This document shows, one piece after another, positions 47,099 through 57,106 of a stretch of 64,000 nt of DNA. The DNA is from Pseudocolwellia sp049933045. GTDB lineage: Bacteria; Pseudomonadota; Gammaproteobacteria; Enterobacterales; Alteromonadaceae. Below the pieces are notes generated by a model, which was given only the letters and a program-made list of their open reading frames with translations, had not been told where the DNA came from and did not search any database. Numbering within the stretch: position 1 is the first letter of the stretch; each line of letters starts with the position of its first letter. A program made the translations under genes and the position numbers. The stretch spans positions 4,216,001-4,280,000 of the forward strand of contig NZ_CP187926.1 of NCBI RefSeq assembly GCF_049933045.1, given 5' to 3'.

Positions 47099-47953
47099 TT
47101 ATGTACTTGATATGGTGATGTCTCGGTGACGAGATTGTACGTCTTCACGTTCTTTTCTTAAATTGTTAGCCAACAGTTCTGCAATATAAACTGAGCGATG
47201 TTTACCACCAGTACAGCCAATTGCTATGGTTACATAGCTGCGGTTATTACGCTCTAAATGAGGTAACCATGTCATCATAAAGCTATTAATTTGCCAAATA
47301 AACTTAGTAACGATAGGTTGGCTAGAAAGAAAGTCTTTAACTGGCTGATCTAATCCAGTATAAGTTTTTAGTTCTTTATCCCAAAAAGGATTAGGTAAGA
47401 ACCGTGCATCAAATACATAGTCAGCATCTTGTGGTACGCCATGCTTAAAACCAAAAGATTCAAATACTACCACCATAGAACCTGACTTTTTACCGAGAAT
47501 TCTTTCTCTGACTAAATCGGCAAGCTGATGAGGAGATAGTTGGCTAGTATTAATATAAAGCCCTGTACGTGTTGAAATAGGCTCGAGTAACTTCTTCTCT
47601 AATGCAATCGCTTGATCAAGCGCTATATTCTTTTTAATTAGCGGATGTAATCTTCTGGTTTCACTGAAGCGTCTTATAAGATCACTGTCGTCAGCATCCA
47701 GATATAAAATGTTTAAATCAACGGTATTCGGTAGGTAATCTAATATTTCGGAAACATCTTGAGGATTGTTAGGTAAATTACGAACATCAATACTTACCGC
47801 TACATTTTCGTAATCGTTGATCACGGTATGCACGAGTGCAGGCAATAAATTTACAGGGATATTATCAACACAATAGTAACCTAAATCTTCTAGTACTCTT
47901 AAGGCTACTGATTTTCCTGAACCTGAACGTCCACTTACGATAATTAACTTCAT
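47099..47953 (-). CDS. rapZ: RNase adapter protein RapZ
   Basis: 284 residues. Walker A GRSGSGKS near the N-terminus, and HRSVYIAE in the C-terminal regulatory half. In E. coli it delivers the sRNA GlmZ to RNase E, controlling GlmS. The frame could open at 48010, but homologues begin at Met47953, directly at IVSGRSGSGKS, and the longer form would overlap ptsN; no ideal ribosome site is seen near either. Confidence 0.93.
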   Translation of the reverse strand: MKLIIVSGRSGSGKSVALRVLEDLGYYCVDNIPVNLLPALVHTVINDYENVAVSIDVRNLPNNPQDVSEILDYLPNTVDLNILYLDADDSDLIRRFSETRRLHPLIKKNIALDQAIALEKKLLEPISTRTGLYINTSQLSPHQLADLVRERILGKKSGSMVVVFESFGFKHGVPQDADYVFDARFLPNPFWDKELKTYTGLDQPVKDFLSSQPIVTKFIWQINSFMMTWLPHLERNNRSYVTIAIGCTGGKHRSVYIAELLANNLRKEREDVQSRHRDITISST

Positions 47954-47972
47954 TGAGCTGTTCGATCCTTTT

Positions 47973-48425
47973 TTATGTGTTTTGTTGGATAAGCTTGAAC
48001 AATTCTTCATTACTTTGACACTTTCTAACTTGCTTAGCTATTTGCTTATTGCCGAATAACTTAGCAATACTTTGTAAAGTCGTTAAGTGCTCTTTACAAG
48101 CATCTTCGGGAACAAATAGGGCAATAAAAATATCGACAGGTTTATTGTCTATCGCGTCAAAGTCAATAGGTGTTTCAGTAGTTACGACAACAGCAACCAC
48201 AGACTTAGCATTTGCCAGTCGCCCATGAGGGATTGCAATGCCATTGCCAATTCCTGTAGAGCCTAGTTTTTCTCTAGACACTAAACTTTCTAATAACTCG
48301 TACGGACTATGCTCAGAAATTTTGTCGGAGGCTATGGTGCAAATTTGGTCTAAAATTCGTTTCTTGCTAGAACCAGAAATTGCACAACATGTGCAATCTG
48401 GTAATAAGATATCTTGCAAAGTCAT
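47973..48425 (-). CDS. ptsN: PTS IIA-like nitrogen regulatory protein PtsN
   Basis: 150 residues, PTS EIIA type 2 domain. His67 (GIAIPHGRL) is the phosphorylation site. EIIA-Ntr controls potassium and nitrogen responses. In operon between hpf (33 bases upstream) and rapZ. Cys10-14 cluster (DCTCC) near the start is unusual but of unknown meaning. Confidence 0.95.
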   Translation of the reverse strand: MTLQDILLPDCTCCAISGSSKKRILDQICTIASDKISEHSPYELLESLVSREKLGSTGIGNGIAIPHGRLANAKSVVAVVVTTETPIDFDAIDNKPVDIFIALFVPEDACKEHLTTLQSIAKLFGNKQIAKQVRKCQSNEELFKLIQQNT

Positions 48426-48458
48426 AATTACTTCTAAAGCCTACTTTATTCTACTGAG

Positions 48459-48746
48459 TTAATGGGTTGCGGTTTTGCCTTTGTACTTCAAAATTTGACG
48501 ATCTAACTTTTCAATTAAAGCATCGATTGAAGCGTACATATCTTGATTGTCTGCCGTTGCATGAACTTCTGTACCTTTTAAATGAACAGTTGCTTCAGCA
48601 ATTTGGTTTATTTTCTCAACTGTTAATACTACATATACATTATTAATTTGATCAATATGTCGTTCTAGCCTTAAAAATTTCGTATTAACATATTCGCGTA
48701 AAGAGTTAGTGATATCTACATGGTGGCCTGTTAGGTTTATTTGCAT
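48459..48746 (-). CDS. hpf: Ribosome hibernation promoting factor, short form
   Basis: 95 residues, S30AE fold (the short HPF type without a C-terminal dimerisation domain). It binds the ribosome A/P-site region and promotes 100S formation with RMF in gammaproteobacteria. Follows rpoN by 33 bases in the operon. Confidence 0.95.
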   Translation of the reverse strand: MQINLTGHHVDITNSLREYVNTKFLRLERHIDQINNVYVVLTVEKINQIAEATVHLKGTEVHATADNQDMYASIDALIEKLDRQILKYKGKTATH

Positions 48747-48779
48747 AAGTTAACGTCCTCTTTTAGTCATATTGGAAAA

Positions 48780-50291
48780 TTATATTAAGCTCTTACGTTG
48801 ATTCGACGGCGGTATTGATAATGACTCTCTATATTTCGCGACAGTACGACGCGCGACTTTGATACCTTGCTCAGCAAGGATTTCTGCCATTTTGTTATCA
48901 CTTAATGGTTTTGCTGGAATTTCTGCGGCAACAAGTTTCTTAATAAGCTCTCTTATTGCTGTAGAAGAACAGTCACCACCATTATCAGTGCTTACATGGC
49001 TTGAGAAAAAGTATTTAAGTTCAAAAATCCCTCTTGGGGTATGCATGTACTTTTGAGTAGTTACGCGAGAAATTGTTGATTCATGCATATCTACTGCTTC
49101 AGCAATGTCATTTAAAACCATAGGTCTCATGGATTCAGGACCATGTTCAAAAAAGCCCTGTTGACGCTGCACTATACAATTTGACACTTTTAATAATGTA
49201 TCGTTCCTACTTTCTAAACTTTTAATAAACCATTTAGCTTCTTGCAAGTTAGAACGTATATATTGTGTATCGTTTGATGACTTCATTGAGCGGCTCATCG
49301 ATGCATACTGTTGATTTACAGAAAGCTTAGGTGCTGTGTCTGGGTTTAATTCTACTACCCAGCGACCATTTTTCTTTTCAACGGAAACATCAGGGATCAC
49401 GTATTGTTCATCACTTTTAACAACACTGTCGCCAGGACGAGGATCTAATGATTGAATTAAGCGTAATACTTCGCGTAGTTGATCTTCTTTTAAACGCGTT
49501 TTACGCATTAATTGACGGTAATCTCTATTACCTAATAAATCTATATGCTCTTTTACAACTTGTTTACTTTCTTTAAGCCAAGGTGTAGCGGTATCAAATT
49601 GATTAAGTTGTATCAGTAAACAATCAGCAACAGAACGTGCACCTACACCTACAGGATCAAAAACATTAATACGTTTTAGTACGGCTTGAACTTCGTCTAA
49701 TTCAAGATCTTCAATACCAACACAATCGAGAATGTCTTCACAAGAAACCGTTAGGTATCCTGACTCATCAATAGCTTCAATAATGGCTATGGCGATGGTT
49801 TTATCGGTATCACTAAAAGGAGTTAGTTCCATTTGCCACAAAAGATGATCTTGTAGAGAATCTTTGGTTTCACCTTGATAGGTATAATCTTCAGAAGGAG
49901 AGCTAATACTACCTGTATTAGAAATACCTGCGCTGTAGCTTTCATCCCATGTGGTATCTATATTAAGTTCTTCGGGGATGTCGGTATTGCTCATCGCTTC
50001 AGTCGTTGATATTTCATCAATAGAGGGAGTAGAGTCTTCTGAACCGTCAGTGCTGCCTTTATCTGTATCCGCTTTTGCGTTTGCAGAGAATGCATCTTCT
50101 AAATTATTAACGGAACTATCCTGAGAGTTAGGGGAACTCTCATCAACTTCAAGCAACGGGTTATTCTCCAAAGCTTCTTGAATTTCCTGTTGTAAATCTA
50201 ACGTTGATAGTTGCAGCAACTTTATTGCTTGTTGCAACTGAGGTGTCATCGTTAGATGTTGTCCTATACGGAGTTGTAAAGAAGGGCGCAT
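48780..50291 (-). CDS. rpoN: RNA polymerase sigma-54 factor
   Basis: 503 residues. Gln/Leu-rich region I (TMTPQLQQAIKLLQL) that meets activators, an acidic Ser/Thr/Asp-rich region II (about 55-150), core-binding region, and the RpoN box ARRTVAKYRE (480-489) near the C-terminus. It reads -24/-12 promoters. It lies between lptB and hpf in the conserved operon. Confidence 0.97.
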   Translation of the reverse strand: MRPSLQLRIGQHLTMTPQLQQAIKLLQLSTLDLQQEIQEALENNPLLEVDESSPNSQDSSVNNLEDAFSANAKADTDKGSTDGSEDSTPSIDEISTTEAMSNTDIPEELNIDTTWDESYSAGISNTGSISSPSEDYTYQGETKDSLQDHLLWQMELTPFSDTDKTIAIAIIEAIDESGYLTVSCEDILDCVGIEDLELDEVQAVLKRINVFDPVGVGARSVADCLLIQLNQFDTATPWLKESKQVVKEHIDLLGNRDYRQLMRKTRLKEDQLREVLRLIQSLDPRPGDSVVKSDEQYVIPDVSVEKKNGRWVVELNPDTAPKLSVNQQYASMSRSMKSSNDTQYIRSNLQEAKWFIKSLESRNDTLLKVSNCIVQRQQGFFEHGPESMRPMVLNDIAEAVDMHESTISRVTTQKYMHTPRGIFELKYFFSSHVSTDNGGDCSSTAIRELIKKLVAAEIPAKPLSDNKMAEILAEQGIKVARRTVAKYRESLSIPPSNQRKSLI

Positions 50292-50345
50292 CTACGTATT
50301 ATTTATCCTATTAATCATATAAACATTATTGATACTTATTGATAA

Positions 50346-51077
50346 CTATAGCGTAAATTGTTCGCCAAGGTATACATCTCTTACATGTTGATTTGAAAGT
50401 ATCTCATCAGCATTACCTTCTGCGATTAATTCACCATGACTTACAATATAGGCATGTTCACATACATCAAGTGTTTCACGAACATTATGGTCTGTTATGA
50501 GTATGCCGATGCCTCGTTCTTTTAAGTGTAGAATAATCTTTTTAATATCACCTACAGAGATAGGGTCGACACCCGCAAAAGGTTCATCTAATAATATAAA
50601 CTTAGGGTCTGCGGCTAATGCTCGTGCAATTTCTACTCTGCGACGCTCACCACCCGATAAACTCATACCTAAATTGTCTTTTATGTGGCCTATATTAAAC
50701 TCTTCTAGTAAGTGCTCTAACTTTGCTTCGCGTTCAACTTGGTTTAAAGCTTTTTGCGTTTGTAAAATGGCCATGATGTTGTCATAAACGCTAAGTTTTC
50801 TGAAAATTGAAGCTTCTTGAGGAAGGTAACCAATACCTTTTCTAGCACGTTCATGCATAGGTAATAAGGTGACATCTTCATCATTAAGAACAATAGAGCC
50901 TTCATCGTTAGGTACAAGACCTACAATCATGTAAAAAGAGGTTGTTTTACCTGCGCCATTTGGGCCGAGTAAGCCAACAATTTGACCCGCGTTAACGGTT
51001 AAGCCAACATTTTTTACAACTTTACGGCTTTTGTATGATTTAGCCAAACCTTTTGCAATTAGAGTAGAGGTAGCCAT
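50346..51077 (-). CDS. lptB: LPS export ABC transporter ATP-binding protein LptB
   Basis: 243 residues. Walker A GPNGAGKTT, signature LSGGERRR, Walker B LLDEPFAGVDP and H-loop TDHNVRET are all present. LptB2 powers LPS extraction by LptFG. Its stop lies 54 bases before rpoN. Confidence 0.97.
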   Translation of the reverse strand: MATSTLIAKGLAKSYKSRKVVKNVGLTVNAGQIVGLLGPNGAGKTTSFYMIVGLVPNDEGSIVLNDEDVTLLPMHERARKGIGYLPQEASIFRKLSVYDNIMAILQTQKALNQVEREAKLEHLLEEFNIGHIKDNLGMSLSGGERRRVEIARALAADPKFILLDEPFAGVDPISVGDIKKIILHLKERGIGILITDHNVRETLDVCEHAYIVSHGELIAEGNADEILSNQHVRDVYLGEQFTL

Positions 51078-51080
51078 GCT

Positions 51081-51632
51081 TTATTGAATATCCTCAACGA
51101 GTGGTTTGTCTGTGTTTATTTTGGTTTTAGTTTTTGGCTGAATAACTGTTTTCACTTTGTCATTCTCATTACTTTCAGCATTCACATATTCTGTTTCTGC
51201 GTTATAAGTAATTTTGCTACCACTTACTTCACTACCGTCTTGTTGTAATAATGCATTACCTGAAATAACCACAGTATTTAAAGAAGGTTCGTATCTAATT
51301 TCGTTGGCTTGTAAGTTAATCGGCTTGCCATCGTCTAATGTTTGCTCAAACGTTGCTGGCTTTCCTTTAGCTATATAGGTTTTTTCACCTGTATCAACAT
51401 CGGTGATCACTTGTACTAAGTCAGCCTTAATAATTAGGGTGCCTTGTTTGATAACTACATTATCGATGTAACTAAAAATTTTATTTTTTAGATCCGCTGA
51501 TTGTTTGCTGGCATCAATACTTAATTCTTGATTTATATCGAGCTTTTTAGCTAAAGCTGTAGAGCTAGCTAAAGACGATAATACGAGAATTAATAAGCTA
51601 CTTTTGAGTTTTTTGGTAAATAGTTTGCACAT
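51081..51632 (-). CDS. lptA: Lipopolysaccharide transport protein LptA
   Basis: 183 residues with a signal peptide (cleavage near ALA-KK) and an OstA-like beta-jellyroll (about 35-160). LptA forms the periplasmic bridge for LPS. It overlaps lptC by 35 bases. The tail is polar and charged (Lys/Asn/Glu). Confidence 0.93.
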   Translation of the reverse strand: MCKLFTKKLKSSLLILVLSSLASSTALAKKLDINQELSIDASKQSADLKNKIFSYIDNVVIKQGTLIIKADLVQVITDVDTGEKTYIAKGKPATFEQTLDDGKPINLQANEIRYEPSLNTVVISGNALLQQDGSEVSGSKITYNAETEYVNAESNENDKVKTVIQPKTKTKINTDKPLVEDIQ

Positions 51633-52164
51633 GTTCAGTTAATGTCATCTGTTTGGTGTTTATATCAACAATTAATCCAGAACCGTACACGGTAAAGCCA
51701 TTACCTAAAATAACGATGGCTTGTTCTGAGCTAATAATGTTTGTGTTTAAGTCTAATTCAATCGATTTTCCATGAATTTGCTGTATTAAGCTATCAGGAT
51801 CCGTAGATTCTAACTTCACTCTATTTTTTAAGCTTACACGATTGTTTTTAAACAGTGTGCCTTCTTTTGAGCTAATTTTCCATGGAACATCTTTATTTTC
51901 TGGGTATAAGGTCAAGCTCGGAAATTCAAAGTGAGTAACTTCTATACCCGAATAATGTTCCATTCTTTGTGCATCGATAATATGAGAAAGCGCTCCAGTT
52001 TCACTAAAAGTGTTACTTTTTAATGATTCAGCAATAAAGTCGGGCGTTAATTCTGTATCTATCGTTTTTATTATTTGTTGATGTGATTGCTTCCATTCTA
52101 TTAAACCGTAAGCAATGCAGGCTACTAATAAAGCAAATAAAGCTGTGGTGTAAAGCCTATTCAT
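51598..52164 (-). CDS. lptC: LPS export protein LptC
   Basis: 188 residues with one N-terminal membrane helix (about 6-22) and a periplasmic LptC/OstA-like domain. It links LptBFG to LptA. It shares an ATGA overlap with kdsC and overlaps lptA. Confidence 0.92.
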   Translation of the reverse strand: MNRLYTTALFALLVACIAYGLIEWKQSHQQIIKTIDTELTPDFIAESLKSNTFSETGALSHIIDAQRMEHYSGIEVTHFEFPSLTLYPENKDVPWKISSKEGTLFKNNRVSLKNRVKLESTDPDSLIQQIHGKSIELDLNTNIISSEQAIVILGNGFTVYGSGLIVDINTKQMTLTEHVQTIYQKTQK

Positions 52165-52706
52165 ATACTAGCGCCAGTTGCATTAGCTAGTGTATTTTGA
52201 GTTTGCATAATTAAATCACACACTTCACGAACAGCACCAAAACCTCCACGAGTGAAGGTGGTGTAATGTGCTAATTGTAAAATCTGAGGGTGAGCATCAT
52301 TGACTGCAATACTTAACCCGATATAAGCCATACATTCATAATCAGGCATATCGTCGCCAATATAAGCAACTTGTTCAGGTTTTAAATTTAGTTTGTTTAG
52401 AATGTTTTTTAACGCAGGTAGTTTATCTTCTTCACCTTGAACTATGTGTTTTACGTTCAGCGCTGTCATTCTGGTTTGCACTATATTGGATTGTCGCCCT
52501 GTAATCACAGCAACATCAACACCGCTTGCTCCTAGTGCTTTTATTCCGTATCCATCTTTAGTATGAAAGGCTTTTAACTCTTCACCGTCATTTCCTAAAT
52601 AGATGCGACCATCTGAAAATACACCATCGATATCACATATAAAAAGTTTTATATTTTTGGCTTTGTTTAGAACTTCATCTGAAACATTTCCATAAAGTGT
52701 ATTCAT
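52161..52706 (-). CDS. kdsC: 3-deoxy-manno-octulosonate-8-phosphate phosphatase
   Basis: 181 residues, HAD fold without cap. DIDGVFSDG (nucleophile Asp), ITGRQS and GDDMPD are the catalytic motifs. It removes phosphate from KDO-8-P. Start codon directly abuts the kdsD stop (TAAATG). Confidence 0.95.
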   Translation of the reverse strand: MNTLYGNVSDEVLNKAKNIKLFICDIDGVFSDGRIYLGNDGEELKAFHTKDGYGIKALGASGVDVAVITGRQSNIVQTRMTALNVKHIVQGEEDKLPALKNILNKLNLKPEQVAYIGDDMPDYECMAYIGLSIAVNDAHPQILQLAHYTTFTRGGFGAVREVCDLIMQTQNTLANATGASI

Positions 52707-53669
52707 TTAAATGATCCCTGATTTTAGAAGTACATGCATATTCATTGCGCCAATTGGCGTGTTGTTCTCATCTACGATAATAAGACCATTAATTTTTTTG
52801 TCTTCCATTACCTTTAATGCTTCAGCTGCTAACATATCGGCTGAGGCTACCGTAGGATTCTCTGTCATTACACTCGTAATTTCATCTTGATGAATATCTA
52901 TTTTTTGATCTAGTATTCTGCGTAAATCACCGTCAGTAAATAACCCCACAAGCTTATTATTAGTAACAACAGCAGTCATGCCTAAACCTTTTAATGACAT
53001 TTCGACTAATGCATCTTTAATTTTTGCTGTGCTTTGTACAACAGGAACACGCTCATCAGTGTGCATAACATCAGAAAGTCTAAGTAATAATCGCTTGCCT
53101 AAACTACCACCTGGATGTGATAAGGCAAAATCGTCAGCGGTAAAACCTCTAGCGTTAAGTAAAGCAACAGCTAAAGCATCGCCCATGACTAAGGTTGCTG
53201 TTGTACTTGATGTTGGTGTTAAACCTAATGGACAAGCTTCTTTAGATATTTTAATACATACATGAGTGTCTGAAATGCTGGCGAGAGTTGAATTACTATT
53301 GCCTGTCATCGCTATGAGCTTGCTGCCAATGCGTTTGATCACTGGCATTATTGAAAGCACTTCTTCAGTTTCACCCGAATTAGAAATAGCTAATACTACA
53401 TCATCTTGTGTGATCATGCCTAAATCACCATGACTGGCTTCTCCAGGATGAACAAAAAAAGCAGGTGTCCCTGTACTAGCTAACGTAGCTGCTATTTTTC
53501 CACCAATATGGCCAGACTTCCCCATACCAATAACAATAACTCTACCTTTACAATCAAACATTAATTGGCAGGCTAGTTCGAATTCGTCGTTTATGTATTG
53601 TTTGATTTCTTCAATAGCTTGTTTTTCAATATCAATAACATTGATAGCAAGCTGTTTAAATTGTTTCAT
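52707..53669 (-). CDS. kdsD: Arabinose-5-phosphate isomerase
   Basis: 320 residues. SIS domain with ISNSGETEEVL, followed by two CBS domains (about 205-320). It makes D-arabinose-5-phosphate for KDO. First LPS gene after yrbG (23 bases). Confidence 0.96.
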   Translation of the reverse strand: MKQFKQLAINVIDIEKQAIEEIKQYINDEFELACQLMFDCKGRVIVIGMGKSGHIGGKIAATLASTGTPAFFVHPGEASHGDLGMITQDDVVLAISNSGETEEVLSIMPVIKRIGSKLIAMTGNSNSTLASISDTHVCIKISKEACPLGLTPTSSTTATLVMGDALAVALLNARGFTADDFALSHPGGSLGKRLLLRLSDVMHTDERVPVVQSTAKIKDALVEMSLKGLGMTAVVTNNKLVGLFTDGDLRRILDQKIDIHQDEITSVMTENPTVASADMLAAEALKVMEDKKINGLIIVDENNTPIGAMNMHVLLKSGII

Positions 53670-53692
53670 GAGATAGTCTCGTTAATCTAATT

Positions 53693-54667
53693 TTATTGAG
53701 AGAAAAGTAATATTTGATAAGCAACGAAAATACCGAGTAATAGCAAACCTTTTGGCCTAGTTATCCTGAAGCTACCGCGATTTCTACTGAAACAAAGAAC
53801 AAATAGTAATAGCGTTATGCCCAACATAATCGGAGCATCTCGTGTTGCTGCGTGAGCATCAATATCACCTGGAGCGATAAGCCCGGTAAGTGATAAAACA
53901 GCTAAAATATTAAATATGTTTGAACCAATAATATTACCTAAGGCTAAATCATCCTCTTTTTTAAGGATACTAGCAATGCTTGCCGCAAGTTCAGGTAGGC
54001 TTGTACCAATAGCTACGATTGTTAAACCAATAACTAGGTCACTAATTCCAAAGGATTTAGCAATAAATTCAGCGGAATCAATTAAATAAGAAGCACTCAC
54101 AGGTAGTAATATCATACCTATAACTAACCAAACGACAGACATTCCTGTACTTACAGGGTCTGGAACATCACTCTCTGCGCCTAAAATCATAGGATCATCA
54201 ACTGGAGCTGTTTTAGATCTTCTTAAGGTGATAACAAGTAAGGTAATGATGTAAGCAAAAAAACCTACAATGAGAATCAAACCTTCGATAAAGCTGAAGT
54301 TATAATCAGCTAACATCCAATAAGCTAAAGCAGTAACTGCTAAGATAAGTGGGATTTCACGTTTAATCGTACTTGAAGAAACCGTGAGAGGCTGCATAAA
54401 AGCTGTAATGCCTAAAACGAGAGCAATGTTGGTAATGTTTGATCCAATGGCGTTACCAATCGCGGTATTTGGATTACCTTGAAGAGACGCAGTTGCCGCA
54501 ACCATCATTTCAGGAGCAGAAGATCCCATAGCAACAATAGTTAAACCAATTATCATTGGAGAAATACCTAAATTTCTCGCAAGCGAAGAAGCTCCAAATA
54601 CGAATTTATCAGCACTCCAAACGAGCACCACTAGAGCGACCAATAAAATTAAAACTTGTATAAACAT
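53693..54667 (-). CDS. yrbG: Calcium/sodium antiporter YrbG
   Basis: 324 residues, ten helices, two inverted Na+/Ca2+-exchanger repeats with motifs GSSAPEM and GTSLPELAAS. Leads the kds-lpt-rpoN-pts operon and diverges from mla, the same arrangement as in E. coli. Physiological ion not certain. Confidence 0.93.
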   Translation of the reverse strand: MFIQVLILLVALVVLVWSADKFVFGASSLARNLGISPMIIGLTIVAMGSSAPEMMVAATASLQGNPNTAIGNAIGSNITNIALVLGITAFMQPLTVSSSTIKREIPLILAVTALAYWMLADYNFSFIEGLILIVGFFAYIITLLVITLRRSKTAPVDDPMILGAESDVPDPVSTGMSVVWLVIGMILLPVSASYLIDSAEFIAKSFGISDLVIGLTIVAIGTSLPELAASIASILKKEDDLALGNIIGSNIFNILAVLSLTGLIAPGDIDAHAATRDAPIMLGITLLLFVLCFSRNRGSFRITRPKGLLLLGIFVAYQILLFSQ

Positions 54668-54967
54668 TAACGACTCCCATCAGTTGTGTAAATTGTCGCT
54701 GGTTGAGGAGGAAATAAAAAGAAATTTTATCGAATCAGCGATAAAAATTCCAATAATGCTTAATGATTAGCCAATTTTTTAAGCAAATGTGAGATAATGT
54801 ATTTTTAACAAAAGTAGGTTGCACAGAAATACTCTGTAATAGTCTTACAATTATTTACACTTCAACGAGCTTTTAAACCTGTGATAAACATATTTAATCA
54901 TTAATTTCTAATGAAGTATTTATTGCGCTGGGTTAGAATTCTAATGTATTTAAACTAATTAACTGTG
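54668..54967. other. Divergent promoter region yrbG/mlaF
   Basis: 300 bases, AT-rich, separating two divergent operons. Must contain both promoters; I could not pick clear -35/-10 boxes. No RNA or small gene recognised. Confidence 0.5.
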
Positions 54968-55786
54968 ATGCCCATTAATAATATGTCAGATAATCTTGTT
55001 GATATTAAAAACATGTCGTTTAGACGCGATGAACGTGTCATCTATGATGATATTAGTTTATCCATTCCTAAAGGCAAAGTAACGGCCATTATGGGCCCAA
55101 GTGGTATAGGTAAAACAACGTTACTCAGATTGATTGGCGGACAACTAAAACCGCAGTCAGGTAGTATCATGTTTAAAGGTCAGGATATTCCTAAAATTTC
55201 CAGAAATGACCTTTACGAATTACGTAAAAGTATGAGTATGCTTTTCCAAAGTGGTGCCTTATTTACCGATATGTCTGTATATGACAACATTGCTTTCCCA
55301 ATTCGTGAACACACTAACTTATCAGAACACCTCATTGAAAAAATAGTACTAATGAAATTAGAAGCTGTTGGTTTACGTGGTGCTCGTCATCTTAATCCTA
55401 ATGAATTATCAGGAGGTATGGCAAGAAGAGCTGCTTTAGCACGCGCCATTGCATTAGATCCTGAATTAATACTGTTTGACGAACCTTTTGCGGGGCAAGA
55501 TCCTATCTCGATGGGCGTTATTGTAAGGCTTATTCGTGCTTTAAACGATGCCCTAGGCTTAACGTCTGTAGTAGTTTCTCATGATGTACCAGAAGTCATG
55601 AGCATTGCTGACTATATTTACATCATTGCAGAACAAAAAATTATAGGTCAAGGAACACCTGAAGAAATTTCAGCGCAAACATCTCCTCTTGTTCAACAAT
55701 TTATCAAAGGTGAGTCTGATGGTCCTGTACCATTTCATTATGCTGCGCCTCCTTATCGTGATGAATTAATTGGCAAGGAGCTGTAA
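54968..55786 (+). CDS. mlaF: Phospholipid transport ATPase MlaF
   Basis: 272 residues. Walker A GPSGIGKTT, LSGGMARR signature, Walker B LFDEPFAG and SHDVPE H-loop; close to E. coli MlaF. Part of the MlaFEDB complex that returns mislocated phospholipid to the inner membrane. ATG 54968 is assumed; a GTG at 54965 and an ATG at 54983 are alternatives, none with a clear ribosome site. Confidence 0.93.
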   Translation: MPINNMSDNLVDIKNMSFRRDERVIYDDISLSIPKGKVTAIMGPSGIGKTTLLRLIGGQLKPQSGSIMFKGQDIPKISRNDLYELRKSMSMLFQSGALFTDMSVYDNIAFPIREHTNLSEHLIEKIVLMKLEAVGLRGARHLNPNELSGGMARRAALARAIALDPELILFDEPFAGQDPISMGVIVRLIRALNDALGLTSVVVSHDVPEVMSIADYIYIIAEQKIIGQGTPEEISAQTSPLVQQFIKGESDGPVPFHYAAPPYRDELIGKEL

Positions 55787-55788
55787 AC

Positions 55789-56565
55789 ATGAATATATTT
55801 CAATTACTTGGCCGTAAGGTTATCAATCGATTAATTGGTCTTGGTAAAGCAATTATTTTGCTTTGTTCAGCTTTGGTTCATATTCCTAATGTTAAAAAGG
55901 GTACACCATTACTTATTAATCAACTTTATGCGGTTGGTGTTTTATCCTTAGTTATTGTTATGGTTTCTGGATTATTCATTGGTATGGTGTTGGCCTTACA
56001 AGGTTACACAATACTTGTTGGATATGGTGCAGAAGCAAGCTTAGGACCTATGGTTGCTTTATCTTTATTAAGAGAATTAGGCCCTGTAGTTGCAGCGCTT
56101 TTATTCGCAGGTAGAGCAGGCTCTGCATTAACAGCAGAAATAGGTTTAATGAAAGCAACAGAACAGCTTTCAAGCTTAGAAATGATGGCTATAGATCCTT
56201 TAAGAAGAGTTATAGCGCCAAGATTTTGGGCGGGTTTTATTAGTTTACCTTTATTAGCTGCTATATTTTCAGCTGTCGGTATTCTAGGTGCCCATCTTGT
56301 TGGTGTTGATTGGCTTGGTGTTGATGGCGGAACTTTTTGGTCTGTTATGCAATCACAAGTAGATTTCAGTAAAGATATAATGAATGGCATCATAAAAAGT
56401 TTATGTTTTGCTTTTGTTGTAACTTGGATAGCTGTTTATAAAGGGTATGAATGTATACCTACGTCAGAAGGTATAGCTAAAGCAACAACAGAAACTGTTG
56501 TTCAGTCGTCGTTATTAGTTTTAGCGTTAGACTTTGTATTAACCGCATTGATGTTTACTAATTAG
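55789..56565 (+). CDS. mlaE: Phospholipid ABC permease MlaE
   Basis: 258 residues, about five to six helices; GMVLALQGY, ELGPVVAALLFAGRAGSA and the MATEQL-like EIGLMKATEQ motif are family signatures. It starts two bases after the mlaF stop. Confidence 0.95.
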   Translation: MNIFQLLGRKVINRLIGLGKAIILLCSALVHIPNVKKGTPLLINQLYAVGVLSLVIVMVSGLFIGMVLALQGYTILVGYGAEASLGPMVALSLLRELGPVVAALLFAGRAGSALTAEIGLMKATEQLSSLEMMAIDPLRRVIAPRFWAGFISLPLLAAIFSAVGILGAHLVGVDWLGVDGGTFWSVMQSQVDFSKDIMNGIIKSLCFAFVVTWIAVYKGYECIPTSEGIAKATTETVVQSSLLVLALDFVLTALMFTN

Positions 56566-56609
56566 TAAACATAACGAATTTACATTTTTATTATTGGTTG
56601 GTGAAAGAC

Positions 56610-57080
56610 ATGTTGTCTAAAAAAATTGAAGTAATGGTTGGACTATTTGCAGCTCTAGGTATCGCAGCTTTATTAATGTTGTCATTAAAGGTTGCGAATA
56701 GCGGACTTTCAGGTAGCGGAGAAACTTACCAACTTTATGCTAAGTTTGACAATATTGGTGGCTTAAAAGTACGTTCACCAATAAAAGTCGGCGGAGTTCT
56801 TGTTGGTAGAGTAAGTAATATTGCATTAGATGCGGAAGATTATACGCCTGTAGTAACACTAGATTTAGACGCACAATACAATAAATTTTCTGAAGCGACT
56901 TCAGTGTCAATTTTAACGGCAGGTTTATTGGGTGAACAATACATAGGTTTATTACCAGGATTTATTGATGAATCAGTAGCAACATTAGCACCAGGCGATT
57001 TTATTGAAGATACCAAGCCTGCGTTAGTGTTAGAAGAGCTTATAGGGCAGTTTTTATTCGGCCAAGGAAGCGACGATTAA
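56610..57080 (+). CDS. mlaD: Phospholipid-binding MCE protein MlaD
   Basis: 156 residues: one N-terminal membrane helix (about 8-28) and an MCE domain (FDNIGGLKVRSPIKVGG). Ends with the LEELIGQFLFG motif common to gammaproteobacterial MlaD, without the longer disordered tail seen in E. coli. The ATG 56610 is preferred; in-frame TTG 56598 and GTG 56601 would add four residues. Confidence 0.93.
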   Translation: MLSKKIEVMVGLFAALGIAALLMLSLKVANSGLSGSGETYQLYAKFDNIGGLKVRSPIKVGGVLVGRVSNIALDAEDYTPVVTLDLDAQYNKFSEATSVSILTAGLLGEQYIGLLPGFIDESVATLAPGDFIEDTKPALVLEELIGQFLFGQGSDD

Positions 57081-57106
57081 CTCGAAAGAGTAAGAGTAGG
57101 TTTATT

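Noticed and set aside
47954..48010. 19-residue N-terminal extension of RapZ
   Set aside because: Would overlap ptsN and does not match the family's conserved N-terminus.
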